Shown: positions 1-8,752 of the stretch, piece by piece
Layout: every line of letters begins with the position of its first letter
Position numbering within the stretch: the first letter of the stretch is position 1
NCBI RefSeq assembly: GCF_018310345.1
Contig: NZ_JAGXBY010000008.1
Coordinates: 64,898 to 128,897 of the forward strand
Origin: Ornithinibacillus massiliensis
GTDB taxonomy: Bacteria > Bacillota > Bacilli > Bacillales > Amphibacillaceae
Direction of reading: 5' to 3'
Length of the DNA stretch: 64,000 nt
Notes under the pieces: model-generated
Seen by the model: the letters and a program-made list of their open reading frames with translations, nothing else
Databases searched by the model: none
Told to the model about the DNA's origin: nothing
Program-made: the position numbers and the translations under genes

Positions 1-459
1 CTAGTGTTGAGTACGCTTCACACGAATAGCGCAGTAGATGCTTTAAGCCGATTAATGGATATGGGGGTAGAACCATTTCTATTATCCTCTTCATTAAATG
101 GAGTAGTTGCTCAACGTTTAGTAAGAAAAATATGTCCTGATTGCAGTCAAAAGGTTGGCCCAACAGAACGAGAGCTAATAATGTTTTCAAATGCCAATTT
201 AGTAGTATCTGAGGTTACTAGAGGTAAGGGGTGCTCTAGCTGTGGAATGACCGGATACCGTGGTAGGGTTGCGATTCATGAGGTACTACCAATCGATGAA
301 ATGATTCGTAATCTCATCGTAAATACAGGAACAAGAAGAGAAATCCTTTCGTATGTCAGGAAGAAAGAAATGAAGTTTCTATTGGATGATGGTCTTCTAA
401 AAGTGTCACAAGGATTGACGACTACGGAAGAGGTATTACGGGTAGTGTCATCAGATTAG
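1..459 (+). CDS. pilB: Type IV pilus assembly ATPase PilB, C-terminal part (gene runs off the left edge)
   Basis: The reading frame is open from base 1, so only the last ~152 residues are present. It starts in the STLHTNSA segment that follows the Walker B/Asp-box region of GspE/PilB secretion ATPases. It then shows the zinc-binding four-cysteine site CPDC ... CSSC followed by GYRGR, typical of PilB/GspE extension ATPases and absent from PilT. The product powers pilus polymerisation at the inner face of the membrane. It ends 11 bases before pilT, so the two are co-transcribed. ComGA of the competence system is a relative, but it lacks this zinc site, and the pilT-pilC-pilMNO context argues for a true type IV pilus. 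Confidence 0.9.
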   Translation, partial: LVLSTLHTNSAVDALSRLMDMGVEPFLLSSSLNGVVAQRLVRKICPDCSQKVGPTERELIMFSNANLVVSEVTRGKGCSSCGMTGYRGRVAIHEVLPIDEMIRNLIVNTGTRREILSYVRKKEMKFLLDDGLLKVSQGLTTTEEVLRVVSSD

Positions 460-470
460 GAGGAAGATTA

Positions 471-1511
471 ATGTACATGATTGAAGAATTGCTTAAACTA
501 GCGCATACCCAACAAGCCTCTGACTTACACATAACGGCAAATTCTCCTCCTGTTTATAGAGTGCATGGAAAGCTTATCCGACATGGTGAAAAAGCCCTAT
601 CGAATACTGACACAGAAAGTTTAGCAAGGCAGCTTTTATCTGAAGCAGAATGGAAACGATTGATGGAAGTCGGGGAAATGGATAGTTCTTTTAGCTTGGA
701 GAATGTATCTAGATTTCGGATCAATGTATATCATCAGCTTGGAAACATAAGCATCGTGGCGAGGGTAATCCCAAAGGATATCCCGTCCCTTGAAAAACTA
801 CAAATGCCAGTAGTATTACAGCAATTAGCTTCAAAGCCGCATGGGCTAATACTAGTGACCGGTCCAACCGGTTCTGGTAAGTCCACAACATTAGCAGCAA
901 TGATTAATTACATAAACGAATCGAAGGCAAAGCATATTATTACGCTAGAAGACCCTATTGAGTTTGTACACGAACATAAGAAATCGATTATAAACCAACG
1001 TGAGGTTGGTAAGGATACGGAAAGCTTTGCTAATGGGTTACGAGCAGCATTAAGACAGGACCCGGATATTATTTTAGTTGGGGAAATGCGTGATCATACA
1101 ACAATCTCAACAGCGCTAACAGCTGCAGAAACAGGGCATTTAGTATTAGCTACCCTTCATACCAATAGTGCTGCACAGACAATTAATAGAATCATAGATG
1201 TATTCCCGCCACACCAACAAGCACAAATTAGAATTCAGTTGGCATCCGTTTTAGCGGGGGTTATTTCCCAGCGATTACTAGCAAAACCAGACGGCTTAGG
1301 AAGGGTAGCTGCAACAGAGATTCTAGTAAATTTACCTTCTGTAGCTAATTTGATTCGAAATGAGAAGGTCGATCAAATAACCAATGTGTTACAAACCAAT
1401 CGTTCAGTTGGAATGCACACGTTAGAAATGTCTATCAAAGACTTGTTACATAAAGGGTTAGTAAAATTGGATGATGTTAGTGATTTTCTTTCAGATGTAG
1501 GTGATTACTAA
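471..1511 (+). CDS. pilT: Twitching motility / pilus retraction ATPase PilT
   Basis: A 346-residue hexameric ATPase that depolymerises the pilus. The Walker A motif GPTGSGKST lies at residues 131-139. The Asp box, Walker B DPDIILVGEMRD and His box TLHTNSA follow. The C-terminal helix reads SVANLIRNEKV where classical PilT has AIRNLIRE. An AGGAGG ribosome site sits about 8 bases before the ATG. Its stop codon overlaps the pilC start (TAATG). A dedicated PilT implies retractable pili and possibly twitching or surface adhesion, unlike the competence-only ComG pseudopilus of B. subtilis, which has no PilT. Confidence 0.95.
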   Translation: MYMIEELLKLAHTQQASDLHITANSPPVYRVHGKLIRHGEKALSNTDTESLARQLLSEAEWKRLMEVGEMDSSFSLENVSRFRINVYHQLGNISIVARVIPKDIPSLEKLQMPVVLQQLASKPHGLILVTGPTGSGKSTTLAAMINYINESKAKHIITLEDPIEFVHEHKKSIINQREVGKDTESFANGLRAALRQDPDIILVGEMRDHTTISTALTAAETGHLVLATLHTNSAAQTINRIIDVFPPHQQAQIRIQLASVLAGVISQRLLAKPDGLGRVAATEILVNLPSVANLIRNEKVDQITNVLQTNRSVGMHTLEMSIKDLLHKGLVKLDDVSDFLSDVGDY

Positions 1512-2722
1512 TGCCAATGTATAAATATGTCGGCAGAACGCCTAATGGATTATTAAAGAAGGGTACGATAGAAAGTGCATCCAAATCGCAGGCTATTATT
1601 GCGATAAAAGAAAAAGGGATTAGTCCTCGTGAGATTACTGAAACGAAAGCAACCTTACTAAATAGGGATATATCCTTTGGTAGTAATTCCGTTAAAACTC
1701 AGGATTTTGTCATTTATTGTAGACAATTTGCTACATTAATCCGTGCAGGAGTTTCAATTGTAGAGGCAACTAATATTTTAGCGCTTCAAACAGACAGTAA
1801 AGGTTTAAAAAAGGCTCTATTCCATGTAGAAGCAGACCTTAAGGAAGGAAAGGCTTTCTCGGATGCTGCAGAGAAACAATCCAAATTCTTTCCACCTTTA
1901 TTCGTCAATATGATACGAGCTGGAGAGGCGACTGGTAATATTGATGAAACATTAGATCGTCTTGCCGTTTACTATGAGAAGCAAAATAATCTCAAAAAAA
2001 AGGTTCAATCTACATTAGCTTATCCTGCTGTATTATTAGTGGTTATAATTGCTGTGGTCATTTTCTTAATGGTATCGATTGTACCTACACTAACCGCAAC
2101 ATTTGCCAGTTTCGGTGGAGAGTTACCAGCCATAACCAAATTAGTTGTTACAATGAGTGAATTTATTCAAAGCTCATGGTGGCTTGGGCTGTTAATCCTT
2201 GCTCTTATTATCGGGGTATTCGTATTCCTATATAGAAGTAATCAACGGTTTCAATACGCTACACATGTTGTATTGTTTAGACTACCTATATTTGGCAAGT
2301 TATTACAAAAGGCAGTAATTGCACGAATGACAAGAACCTTATCCTCCTTAGTGTCTAGTTCTGTTCCTATTTTACAGGCGTTGACAATAGTGGAGAGGGT
2401 AGTCGGAAATCCAGTAATTGGTCAGGTGATACTTGCTTCCCGTGACAGTTTAGAACAAGGGCGAGCATTATCTGAACCACTGAAGAGGAGCTGGGTATTT
2501 CCACCACTTGTAACCCAAATGATTGCCATTGGAGAACGAACCGGTCAGCTTGACTTCATGCTTGCAAAAGTTGCTGATTTCTATGAGGAAGATGTTGACC
2601 GAACCGTTGATACGTTGAAGTCTCTCATTGAACCTATAATGATCGTAATCCTAGCCTTTGTTGTAGGATTTATTGTCATTGCCATTATGGTTCCAATGTT
2701 CTCAATATATACCGAGATGTAA
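1511..2722 (+). CDS. pilC: Type IV pilus inner-membrane platform protein PilC
   Basis: A 403-residue GspF/PilC family protein. It opens with the usual MYKYVGR...G..KKGTIEA-like start. Two T2SSF domains follow (about residues 70-190 and 270-395), each with the family pattern of FxRQFATLIRAGVS / MTRTLSSLVSSSVPILQAL. Membrane segments lie near residues 170-195, 220-240 and 372-398. It is the membrane anchor through which PilB and PilT act on the pilin. It overlaps pilT by one base and is followed after 97 bases by the major pilin, which has its own strong ribosome site (GGAGGGG). Confidence 0.95.
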   Translation: MPMYKYVGRTPNGLLKKGTIESASKSQAIIAIKEKGISPREITETKATLLNRDISFGSNSVKTQDFVIYCRQFATLIRAGVSIVEATNILALQTDSKGLKKALFHVEADLKEGKAFSDAAEKQSKFFPPLFVNMIRAGEATGNIDETLDRLAVYYEKQNNLKKKVQSTLAYPAVLLVVIIAVVIFLMVSIVPTLTATFASFGGELPAITKLVVTMSEFIQSSWWLGLLILALIIGVFVFLYRSNQRFQYATHVVLFRLPIFGKLLQKAVIARMTRTLSSLVSSSVPILQALTIVERVVGNPVIGQVILASRDSLEQGRALSEPLKRSWVFPPLVTQMIAIGERTGQLDFMLAKVADFYEEDVDRTVDTLKSLIEPIMIVILAFVVGFIVIAIMVPMFSIYTEM

Positions 2723-2819
2723 GAGCCATATTCTAAATGGGAGGTGGTTCAATCGATTATTTGCAGTGGAATATTATGCTTAAAATTATAAACAATACGA
2801 TTTTGGAGGGGAAAGAAAT

Positions 2820-3260
2820 ATGAAAAAGTTTTTAAAACGATTAAAGAAAGACGAAAGAGGTTTAACATTAGTTGAGTTATTAGCTGTTATTGTTATTTTA
2901 GGAATCGTTGGTGTGATTGCATTTGTGGCGATTGGTAATGTTATCGACAATTCTAAGAAAGATGCACATATCGCAAACGCACAACAAGTCATCTCAGCAG
3001 TAGAATTGCTAGAAGCTAGTGGTGATACTTTAAACGGATCTGAAGATGCTAGTGAAATTGATTCTGTTGGCAAGTTAACAGATCCTTGGGATACTAATAA
3101 TAATGGTTATGATTTCACTGTTGAGAGAAGTGATTCAAGAAATGCGATTGTAATTTCATCTGTCCATAGTGAATGTTCATTCACTAATGCAACAAAAAGC
3201 AATTTAATAAAAGATGGTAGAGATGCTTGTGGGAAAACTTATACAGTTAGTGATGATTAA
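2820..3260 (+). CDS. Major type IV prepilin (PilA/ComGC-like)
   Basis: A 146-residue prepilin. The class III leader is short and basic and ends in Gly14, followed by LTLVE, so prepilin peptidase would cut after Gly14 and Glu is at +5 of the mature protein. The next ~25 residues form the hydrophobic assembly helix. Two cysteines in the C-terminal half (in ECSF and DACG) may form the D-loop disulphide. The ribosome site is GGAGGGGAAAG. It lies between pilC and a repeat element, a position usual for the main pilin. The signal is general to the family, so pilA is likely but not proven against a ComGC-type minor role. Confidence 0.88.
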   Translation: MKKFLKRLKKDERGLTLVELLAVIVILGIVGVIAFVAIGNVIDNSKKDAHIANAQQVISAVELLEASGDTLNGSEDASEIDSVGKLTDPWDTNNNGYDFTVERSDSRNAIVISSVHSECSFTNATKSNLIKDGRDACGKTYTVSDD

Positions 3261-3271
3261 GTAATAATATA

Positions 3272-3490
3272 GAGACTGGAATACAAAGGTTTATGTTATA
3301 AGTAAAACCAAATATATAATAACAAATCTCCAGCTCCGGAAATATTACATAGCACTACAGTAGACTCAAGCTCATCCTGGGGAATCTAGAAGAATTCATT
3401 GTTCGGCAGTAGTCTATGCATATTTTCGGAGCAAGAATCATTTATTATTATTCAGTTAACAATCTAGTTCAATGTTTTGTGTTCCAGCCT
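3272..3490 (+). repeat. Diverged copy of an intergenic inverted-repeat element (same family as 41655-41882)
   Basis: The ends form a 12-pair stem: CTGGAATACAAA (3276-3287) against TTTGTGTTCCAG (3476-3487). Inside, GCTCCGGAAATAT (3333-3345) pairs with ATATTTTCGGAGC (3420-3432), and this arm extends through CATAG/CTATG and ACTAC/GTAGT. A small hairpin GGTTT/AAACC lies at 3288-3309. The outer ends and the inner CCGGAAATAT arm match the element at 41655-41882, so I read both as one MITE-like family. No open frame is present. In RNA it would fold as a large multibranch structure between the pilin and pilM. Confidence 0.6.
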
Positions 3491-3501
3491 TTAATGATCA
3501 C

Positions 3502-3557
3502 CTAGTTCTTTTTACAATTTTACAACCCCAACGTTGTGAAATTATAAAAGGAACTAG
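3502..3557 (+). promoter_or_regulatory. Long imperfect hairpin between pilin and pilM
   Basis: A 25-base arm beginning CTAGTTCTTTTTAC (3502) pairs with an arm ending GTAAAAAG-like AAAAGGAACTAG (3557); only a few pairs are broken and the loop is six bases (3527-3532). There is no clean U-run after it, so it is a weak terminator at best. It could lower read-through from pilin to pilMNO or protect an mRNA end after processing. Nothing else is seen between 3558 and the pilM ribosome site. Confidence 0.55.
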
Positions 3558-3596
3558 TAGTAGAACTTAATTTTCCTATTTAGGATGGTGAGCAGG

Positions 3597-4595
3597 ATGT
3601 TCGGTAAACCAAATAAAATAATTAACATCGTTATAGAAGACTATGTCATTCGTTTAGTTGAAACCAATAACTCCAATATTTCTTCTATTAAAGTAATACA
3701 TGAAAAGCCGATTCCTAGTGGCTTGATTGAGAATGGGAAAATTATGGATGAAATTGGATTTTTTGAGTTTATGAAAAATCTGGTGAAAGAACTTGGAATA
3801 AAGAATCGTCATGTGCGATTTTTTGTGCCTAATCCCCTTGTGATTATGCGACAAGTTGAAATTCCAGTTGATTTAAGGGATAAGGACATCACGGAATATT
3901 TTCGAGTTGAAATTGGGAAATCGATTCATCTACCATTTAAAGATCCTGTATTTGATATTCATTATCTACCTTTTCAGGATTACTTTGATACAAATAAAGA
4001 GGAAGTGTTGACAGGGACCTTCTTTGCTGCTCCTCGGGATGAGATGATGAAGTACACAGAAATTTTTGATGATGCATCCTTAAAGCCGATTAATGCTGAT
4101 GTAGAAGCACTTGGAGTATATCGTTACTTTCATCATGTCAATCGTATAGACCGTGATAAGGTGTATTTATTTATTAAATTAGATGTCACATCATTTAATA
4201 TTAGCATTTTTAAAAGACATCAATTGGAGTTTCTACGCTATCAGAACCTAGATCTGCATTTGAATTATGCAAGCATAGAAGAGGAAAGCACTCGAATGAC
4301 ATGGGAATACCAAGAAAGTGATGAGCAGGTAGAGGATGTGATAGAGAATCAAGTGATTGAATTAGAGCGCATTATGAACTTCTACCAATTTTCTATGAAA
4401 AGAGGGGAAGAGAAGATAGATGAATTGATTATTATAGGGGATAATCGATATTTACCAGTATTCTATCAAAAAGTGAATGATCGCTTCGAAATACCGACGA
4501 ATAGGTTAAAAGGGGTCGTATCTCAGAAGTCAGATAAGGAAATTGAACCGCAATTTATTCCCGCACTTGGTTTAGCACTTAAAGGAGGGGCATAG
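3597..4595 (+). CDS. pilM: Type IV pilus assembly protein PilM
   Basis: An actin-like cytoplasmic protein of about 332 residues that binds the PilN N-terminus. The N-terminal INIVIEDYVIRLVE and the later RFFVPNPLVIMRQVEIP and GLALKGG segments fit PilM/FtsA-like folds. An ATG at 3585 is also in frame, but it has no ribosome site at a proper distance, whereas GGATGGTG sits six bases before 3597, so I prefer 3597. The stop is followed directly by pilN. Assignment rests on fold-level motifs plus pilM-pilN-pilO order. Confidence 0.85.
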   Translation: MFGKPNKIINIVIEDYVIRLVETNNSNISSIKVIHEKPIPSGLIENGKIMDEIGFFEFMKNLVKELGIKNRHVRFFVPNPLVIMRQVEIPVDLRDKDITEYFRVEIGKSIHLPFKDPVFDIHYLPFQDYFDTNKEEVLTGTFFAAPRDEMMKYTEIFDDASLKPINADVEALGVYRYFHHVNRIDRDKVYLFIKLDVTSFNISIFKRHQLEFLRYQNLDLHLNYASIEEESTRMTWEYQESDEQVEDVIENQVIELERIMNFYQFSMKRGEEKIDELIIIGDNRYLPVFYQKVNDRFEIPTNRLKGVVSQKSDKEIEPQFIPALGLALKGGA

Positions 4596-5186
4596 ATGCT
4601 TCCCGAAGTAGATTTATTACCTAAAATAGAAAGGCAGAATTCTGCAGTATACATATTATTTGTTAGTGGATTATTATTATTTTTACTATTGCTTCTCGTT
4701 TTTATCTATTCGTTTTTTACTACGAAACATGCGTTAGGAGAGGTCGAGCAGAATTTAGCAGAAGTAAACGAGGAAAAAACGGTGCTACTAGAGCGAATTA
4801 CGAGTTTAAAGGAAAGTAATGATAAGGATACATATGGACAGGTGATGGCGTATACGGAGCACCAGATTATACCAACTTCTCGGTTTATTGATGAAATAAT
4901 AGCTTTACTTCCTGAAAGCGGCTATTTAAGTAGCTATACTTATAACTATCAATCCGTGACAATTGAAACGCAACTGGAGACAATGAGTGATGTGGCTGCA
5001 TATTTTTCAGAGCTAAATGCCTCGCCATTTATTACAGATGTGAAAGTCAATCAAATGAATACCTTTGACATAAACTCTAATCAAGATAGAACAGATATGT
5101 ATGAGGTAATCCCACGGTACACAGTAAATTATACGATTGATGTTGACCAACGATATATGAAAGAGGAGGTAGAAGGAAATGAATAG
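4596..5186 (+). CDS. pilN: Type IV pilus alignment protein PilN
   Basis: A 196-residue bitopic membrane protein. The short cytoplasmic N-terminus MLPEVDLLPK carries the conserved INLLP-like motif that docks into PilM. A single membrane helix covers about residues 17-41. A coiled-coil stretch (about 48-75) and an external ferredoxin-like domain follow. The start follows the pilM stop immediately, with GGAGGGG inside the end of pilM as the ribosome site. It overlaps pilO by eight bases, which suggests coupled translation of partners that form a heterodimer. Confidence 0.85.
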   Translation: MLPEVDLLPKIERQNSAVYILFVSGLLLFLLLLLVFIYSFFTTKHALGEVEQNLAEVNEEKTVLLERITSLKESNDKDTYGQVMAYTEHQIIPTSRFIDEIIALLPESGYLSSYTYNYQSVTIETQLETMSDVAAYFSELNASPFITDVKVNQMNTFDINSNQDRTDMYEVIPRYTVNYTIDVDQRYMKEEVEGNE

Positions 5187-5856
5187 CTTATTTCATGAAA
5201 ATAAACAATCATTCCTTCTACTATTAGCGTTATTATTTATCTTATTGACTGTAGTCTATTTCTTTTTCTATTTACCTATGAATCAGGAATTGAAATCAAA
5301 AGAGAATAATATGGAACTTGTAGAAAAGGATGTTTCTACTCTACAATCAGAAGTGATGAAGCTAGAAGAAGGAAATCAAGCTGGGGTAGAGCCCTATATG
5401 CAAGCGGAAAAATTACCACAAGATCCCGAATTGGAAAAGCTTATTCTTACTCTACAGGAGATTGAATTTATTAGTGATAGTAGAATAGATAATATTAACT
5501 TTACTTATGGTGGAAGTAAACCGCTGCGAACAGATGTGGAGGATGAAGTTGAAGCTGAACCTGAACCTGAAAATCAAGATGAGGAACTAGAGGAGGTGGA
5601 GCAAGTAGAAAGCGTTATTGACTTAGTAAACAAGCCAGATAATTTAGAAGTCATATCTGTCAGTATGGCTGTAAATTCACCTGACTATGAGCACTTCCAA
5701 CTATTTCTAAACCAGATTGAAAAACAAGAACGGTTTATGACGGTAAGCTCGCTTCATTTTCAAAAACCAGCAGAAAGAGAATTACTTTTAGAGGGAGATT
5801 CCTTTCAAACGATCACAGCAAATGTAACGATTACGACATTTTACTATCAGGACTAA
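5179..5856 (+). CDS. pilO: Type IV pilus alignment protein PilO
   Basis: A 225-residue bitopic protein with a membrane helix at about residues 12-32, then a coiled coil and an outer domain. The middle holds a strongly acidic stretch (about residues 113-142, rich in Glu with EPEPE and EELEEVE), which is unusual for PilO and probably a flexible linker. Sequence conservation in this family is low; the call comes mainly from topology, size and position after pilN. A 53-base gap separates it from the minor prepilins. Confidence 0.8.
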   Translation: MNSLFHENKQSFLLLLALLFILLTVVYFFFYLPMNQELKSKENNMELVEKDVSTLQSEVMKLEEGNQAGVEPYMQAEKLPQDPELEKLILTLQEIEFISDSRIDNINFTYGGSKPLRTDVEDEVEAEPEPENQDEELEEVEQVESVIDLVNKPDNLEVISVSMAVNSPDYEHFQLFLNQIEKQERFMTVSSLHFQKPAERELLLEGDSFQTITANVTITTFYYQD

Positions 5857-5909
5857 TCATTTGGTAGTGTGCTTATTAAACTAATCATTGGTAGTAGGGG
5901 TTGAATGGA

Positions 5910-6371
5910 ATGAAATGCTTGAACGATTGGTATCGTAATGAATCTGGTTTGACACTTGTGGAATTATTAGTGTCGTTTGTGTTAATTACCTTAATTTTAA
6001 CAACCTTTATCACGTTTTTCGTTCAATCCGCTACTATGACTACTACATCTGAAACGATTATAGATGCCACCTATATAGCACAAGCTGAAATGGAAAACCT
6101 TTATTCGGGGAGTTCAAGTACGAAATTTAGCCAAAGAGAAAATGCGATAACCGATCTAGGTTATGTATGGTTGAAGGAATCGGAAGAATGGACGGTCTTT
6201 ACGAAGGAATTGGATGGTTCTAACTATTTCATACATATAAGACTGCATCGTGATGAAGTCGAAGCAAATATGACTCGAGTAATAGTGGAAGTGTTTGAAG
6301 AAGATGAAGACAACCTTCAAGCTAAAATGGAAAGTGTAGTGGTATGGGGAGAAGAAGACCATGAAGAATAA
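5910..6371 (+). CDS. Minor prepilin (PulG/PilV-like)
   Basis: A 153-residue prepilin from the ATG at 5910. The leader ends in Gly13, followed by LTLVE (Glu +5), then a hydrophobic helix of about 20 residues. An in-frame TTG at 5901 exists, but the GGGG ribosome site at 5897-5900 suits 5910 better. The mature domain is acidic. The gene overlaps the next by 11 bases. Minor pilins of this kind form the initiating tip complex together with the following two products. Confidence 0.82.
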   Translation: MKCLNDWYRNESGLTLVELLVSFVLITLILTTFITFFVQSATMTTTSETIIDATYIAQAEMENLYSGSSSTKFSQRENAITDLGYVWLKESEEWTVFTKELDGSNYFIHIRLHRDEVEANMTRVIVEVFEEDEDNLQAKMESVVVWGEEDHEE

Positions 6372-6804
6372 TCTTGTTAATGACAAGGGAATGACTTTGG
6401 CTGAGTTGCTAGTAGTGTTAGCAATTAGTAGTTTCATCATGATTATTCTTACTAGTATCCTCCTAACAGTCCAGAATCAGTATACAGATCAATCCAGTGA
6501 AGCGGGTAATTTATTTTCGATGACGTACGCATCTAAAGTAATCACGAAAGAAGTAAGGATGGCAAAGAATATAGAGGTTTCCCCTGATCATACATCATTT
6601 ATAATAAATGATGACACAGCATATGTATTTCATCGAGAGGACGGATTACTAGTTAAAAATGACGTATCATTTGTATCTAATATTCGCGATTTTTATGTAG
6701 ATGTCATCAAAGATGAATTTGAAAATGAAAAATTTATACTGAGAATTAATACTGAATCTGGTAAGGGTGTTGATACGGAAATAATAGTAAGGGGAAGTGA
6801 CTAG
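6361..6804 (+). CDS. Minor prepilin (PilW/GspJ-like)
   Basis: A 147-residue prepilin. The leader is short (Gly10 then MTLAE, with Glu at +5) and is followed by a hydrophobic segment VVLAISSFIMIILTSILL. The mature part contains a strand-rich domain with FIIND, TAYVFHRE and FILRIN pieces, as in PilW/GspJ-type minor pilins. It starts inside the end of the previous prepilin gene and ends a few bases from the next start, so translation is probably coupled. Confidence 0.8.
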   Translation: MKNNLVNDKGMTLAELLVVLAISSFIMIILTSILLTVQNQYTDQSSEAGNLFSMTYASKVITKEVRMAKNIEVSPDHTSFIINDDTAYVFHREDGLLVKNDVSFVSNIRDFYVDVIKDEFENEKFILRINTESGKGVDTEIIVRGSD

Positions 6805-6805
6805 A

Positions 6806-8248
6806 TTGAAGAAGCTACCAAGTAAGTTTCCACAGAAAAATGGATTCACATTAATTGGTGTTTTACTAGTTATCATATTAATTTCTATCCTAAGTGTATC
6901 CATTATCGGGATAACGACTACTTTACTACATACTTCTCAGACGGAGAGACAAGATCAATCGGCTTATTATATAGCGGAAGCAGGATTACATGTCGAGCTA
7001 GCAAAAACGGAGGCTGCCATACGGGAAATTTACCAAAATACAGATGAAGAAAATACCTTTTTCACCACATTACATACTAGAATAGTTGGTGATCAGCCAG
7101 CCTATACCGATTTTGAGCCGGTTTTTGGTGAAATACCGAAGGCTGAAATAAAGATAGAACAATTGAATGAAACTAACCCAAGAGAATTTCGTATGACATC
7201 AACAGGCTATATTGGCGATAAAAAGCGGGTATTACAGCAAGGCTTTTCAATTGAATGGGTACCAAAAAGCTCAGGTAAAAGTATAATCCCTAATTGGGCG
7301 TTATTAGTAAGTGAGACGATCGATATACCGAATGGGCGTATTGAAGGAGATATAGGAACACTTAGAACAGGTGCTCATAGTGTAACTGCCTCAGGTGGCG
7401 GGAGTATAGATGGTAAAATTTATGTTCCTTATGGAAGTGAGCATCATGCTGTCTATAAACCGGATTGGATGACTTCTTTCCCAGGTGCAACCGGAGCGGA
7501 CTTAGATGCTACCTTGCCTAGCTTACCTCGATTTCCAGATATCCCTCACTATCCAAATAGTCCGGGACGTTCGATAATTGTACAGGAATGGTATCAGGAT
7601 GGGACGTATGATTTAACGACTTCTGAAACATTTGATGAAATTAGACTTGGCAATAACAGGGCACTTACTATAAATGTTGGAAATACGGATAAGGAAATAG
7701 TAGTGGATAATTTAAATGTAATCAATGGGCATATTCAACTAATAGGAACTGGAAAACTGACTATTTATACGAATCATATTGTATTGGGAAGTGGAAGTAC
7801 GATTAATAATCATGGCGATGTTAATCAAGTAAACATATTTTTAACTGGATCGGACAATCCATCCAACCCTAAGCAGTTTACGTTAGGGGGAGCCCAAAAA
7901 ATATATGGCTCGTTATATGCCGAGGATGCCAATATAGACCTTGGAAGTGGAGGCGGAATAAAAGGAAACATATTTACTGGTGGGACAAGCTTTAAAGTTA
8001 GTGGGGGAAGTTGGGCGACGTCTCCATTAATATTAGCTCCTAATGCAGTGTTTGAACATACCAATGGAACCATAAATGGGACGGTTCTATGTAAGGTATA
8101 CAACATGAGTGGAGGAGCTAAATTGAGCTATGGGGAAATGCAATTCGTCGAGGGACCTATCTCGGTGGAAGGTATTGAAAAGGAATATGGGAATTCCACT
8201 CCTGCTGGACAACCAATCATCATGAAGAGCTCATTGAGTGAACAATAG
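6806..8248 (+). CDS. Large minor prepilin with C-terminal beta-rich domain (PilX/GspK-like tip candidate)
   Basis: About 480 residues, far longer than an ordinary pilin. The leader ends in Gly13 (from the TTG start) followed by FTLIG, so the usual Glu at +5 is replaced by Gly, as in GspK/PilX-like tip pseudopilins. A PilX-type region (SAYYIAEAGLHVE) follows. The C-terminal ~300 residues are rich in Gly, Ser and Thr with repeating IDIPNGRIEGDIG / INGHIQLIGTGKLTI-like turns, suggesting a right-handed beta-helix adhesin. The GTG at 6797 is in frame but only two bases from the GGGG site, so TTG at 6806 is preferred. It is the last gene of the pilus operon. Confidence 0.75.
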   Translation: MKKLPSKFPQKNGFTLIGVLLVIILISILSVSIIGITTTLLHTSQTERQDQSAYYIAEAGLHVELAKTEAAIREIYQNTDEENTFFTTLHTRIVGDQPAYTDFEPVFGEIPKAEIKIEQLNETNPREFRMTSTGYIGDKKRVLQQGFSIEWVPKSSGKSIIPNWALLVSETIDIPNGRIEGDIGTLRTGAHSVTASGGGSIDGKIYVPYGSEHHAVYKPDWMTSFPGATGADLDATLPSLPRFPDIPHYPNSPGRSIIVQEWYQDGTYDLTTSETFDEIRLGNNRALTINVGNTDKEIVVDNLNVINGHIQLIGTGKLTIYTNHIVLGSGSTINNHGDVNQVNIFLTGSDNPSNPKQFTLGGAQKIYGSLYAEDANIDLGSGGGIKGNIFTGGTSFKVSGGSWATSPLILAPNAVFEHTNGTINGTVLCKVYNMSGGAKLSYGEMQFVEGPISVEGIEKEYGNSTPAGQPIIMKSSLSEQ

Positions 8249-8280
8249 CGATATGTTCTATAAACACATATTGTTCGAGA

Positions 8281-8328
8281 AAAAAGTCTTTTACTATTCG
8301 AATGATATTTCGGTGGTAAAGGATTTTT
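8281..8328 (+). terminator. Terminator of the pilus operon
   Basis: AAAAAGTCTTTTAC (8281-8294) pairs with GTAAAGGATTTTT (8316-8328); the distal arm supplies the U-rich tail. Confidence 0.65.
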
Positions 8329-8449
8329 ATTGTATTCCGCTTTTTTATATAACCGCAAATTCGATATAAAAGAATGTATTTTGAAAGGTTGGCATGGTTC
8401 TGTTGACCAAGTCCTTTTCATAGACTGAGTATAGAAAGGGGGAACTCGT

Positions 8450-8674
8450 ATGAGACATTATGCGTTTTTACGATTACTTCTGGCGGCATTTTTCTTATAC
8501 TTTGCCTGGCCATTAATTCCACAGTCCTCATCACAGCTTGAAATGTTATTCTGGGGTTGTTGGCTTGTGTTTTTTGTGCTCGTATTTGGAGCTAACCTAG
8601 CTACATTATTCAAGATGTCCGAACCACCTGTAATGGAACAGGAATATGACAAATTTAGACAGACAGATGGTTAA
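8450..8674 (+). CDS. Small membrane protein of unknown function
   Basis: A 74-residue protein with two membrane helices (about residues 5-24 and 31-53) and a short polar tail ending in QEYDKFRQTDG. The ribosome site AAAGGGGG lies well before the ATG. I do not recognise the family. It stands alone between the pilus operon terminator and the ytoI promoter. Confidence 0.6.
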   Translation: MRHYAFLRLLLAAFFLYFAWPLIPQSSSQLEMLFWGCWLVFFVLVFGANLATLFKMSEPPVMEQEYDKFRQTDG

Positions 8675-8677
8675 ACA

Positions 8678-8706
8678 TTGAGCATGGCGCTATTCATCTG
8701 TATAAT
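8678..8706 (+). promoter_or_regulatory. Sigma-A type promoter of ytoI
   Basis: TTGAGC (8678-8683), a 17-base spacer and TATAAT (8701-8706), 47 bases before the ytoI GTG start. Confidence 0.6.
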
Positions 8707-8752
8707 AAAGTTACAAAATGTGACTAGTACAGTTGAAAGTCGGTGAACCAAA

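Noticed and set aside
3272..3490. Possible c-di-GMP or other known riboswitch before pilM
   Set aside because: No consensus of GEMM-I or GEMM-II aptamers, and the ends match another repeat in the window.
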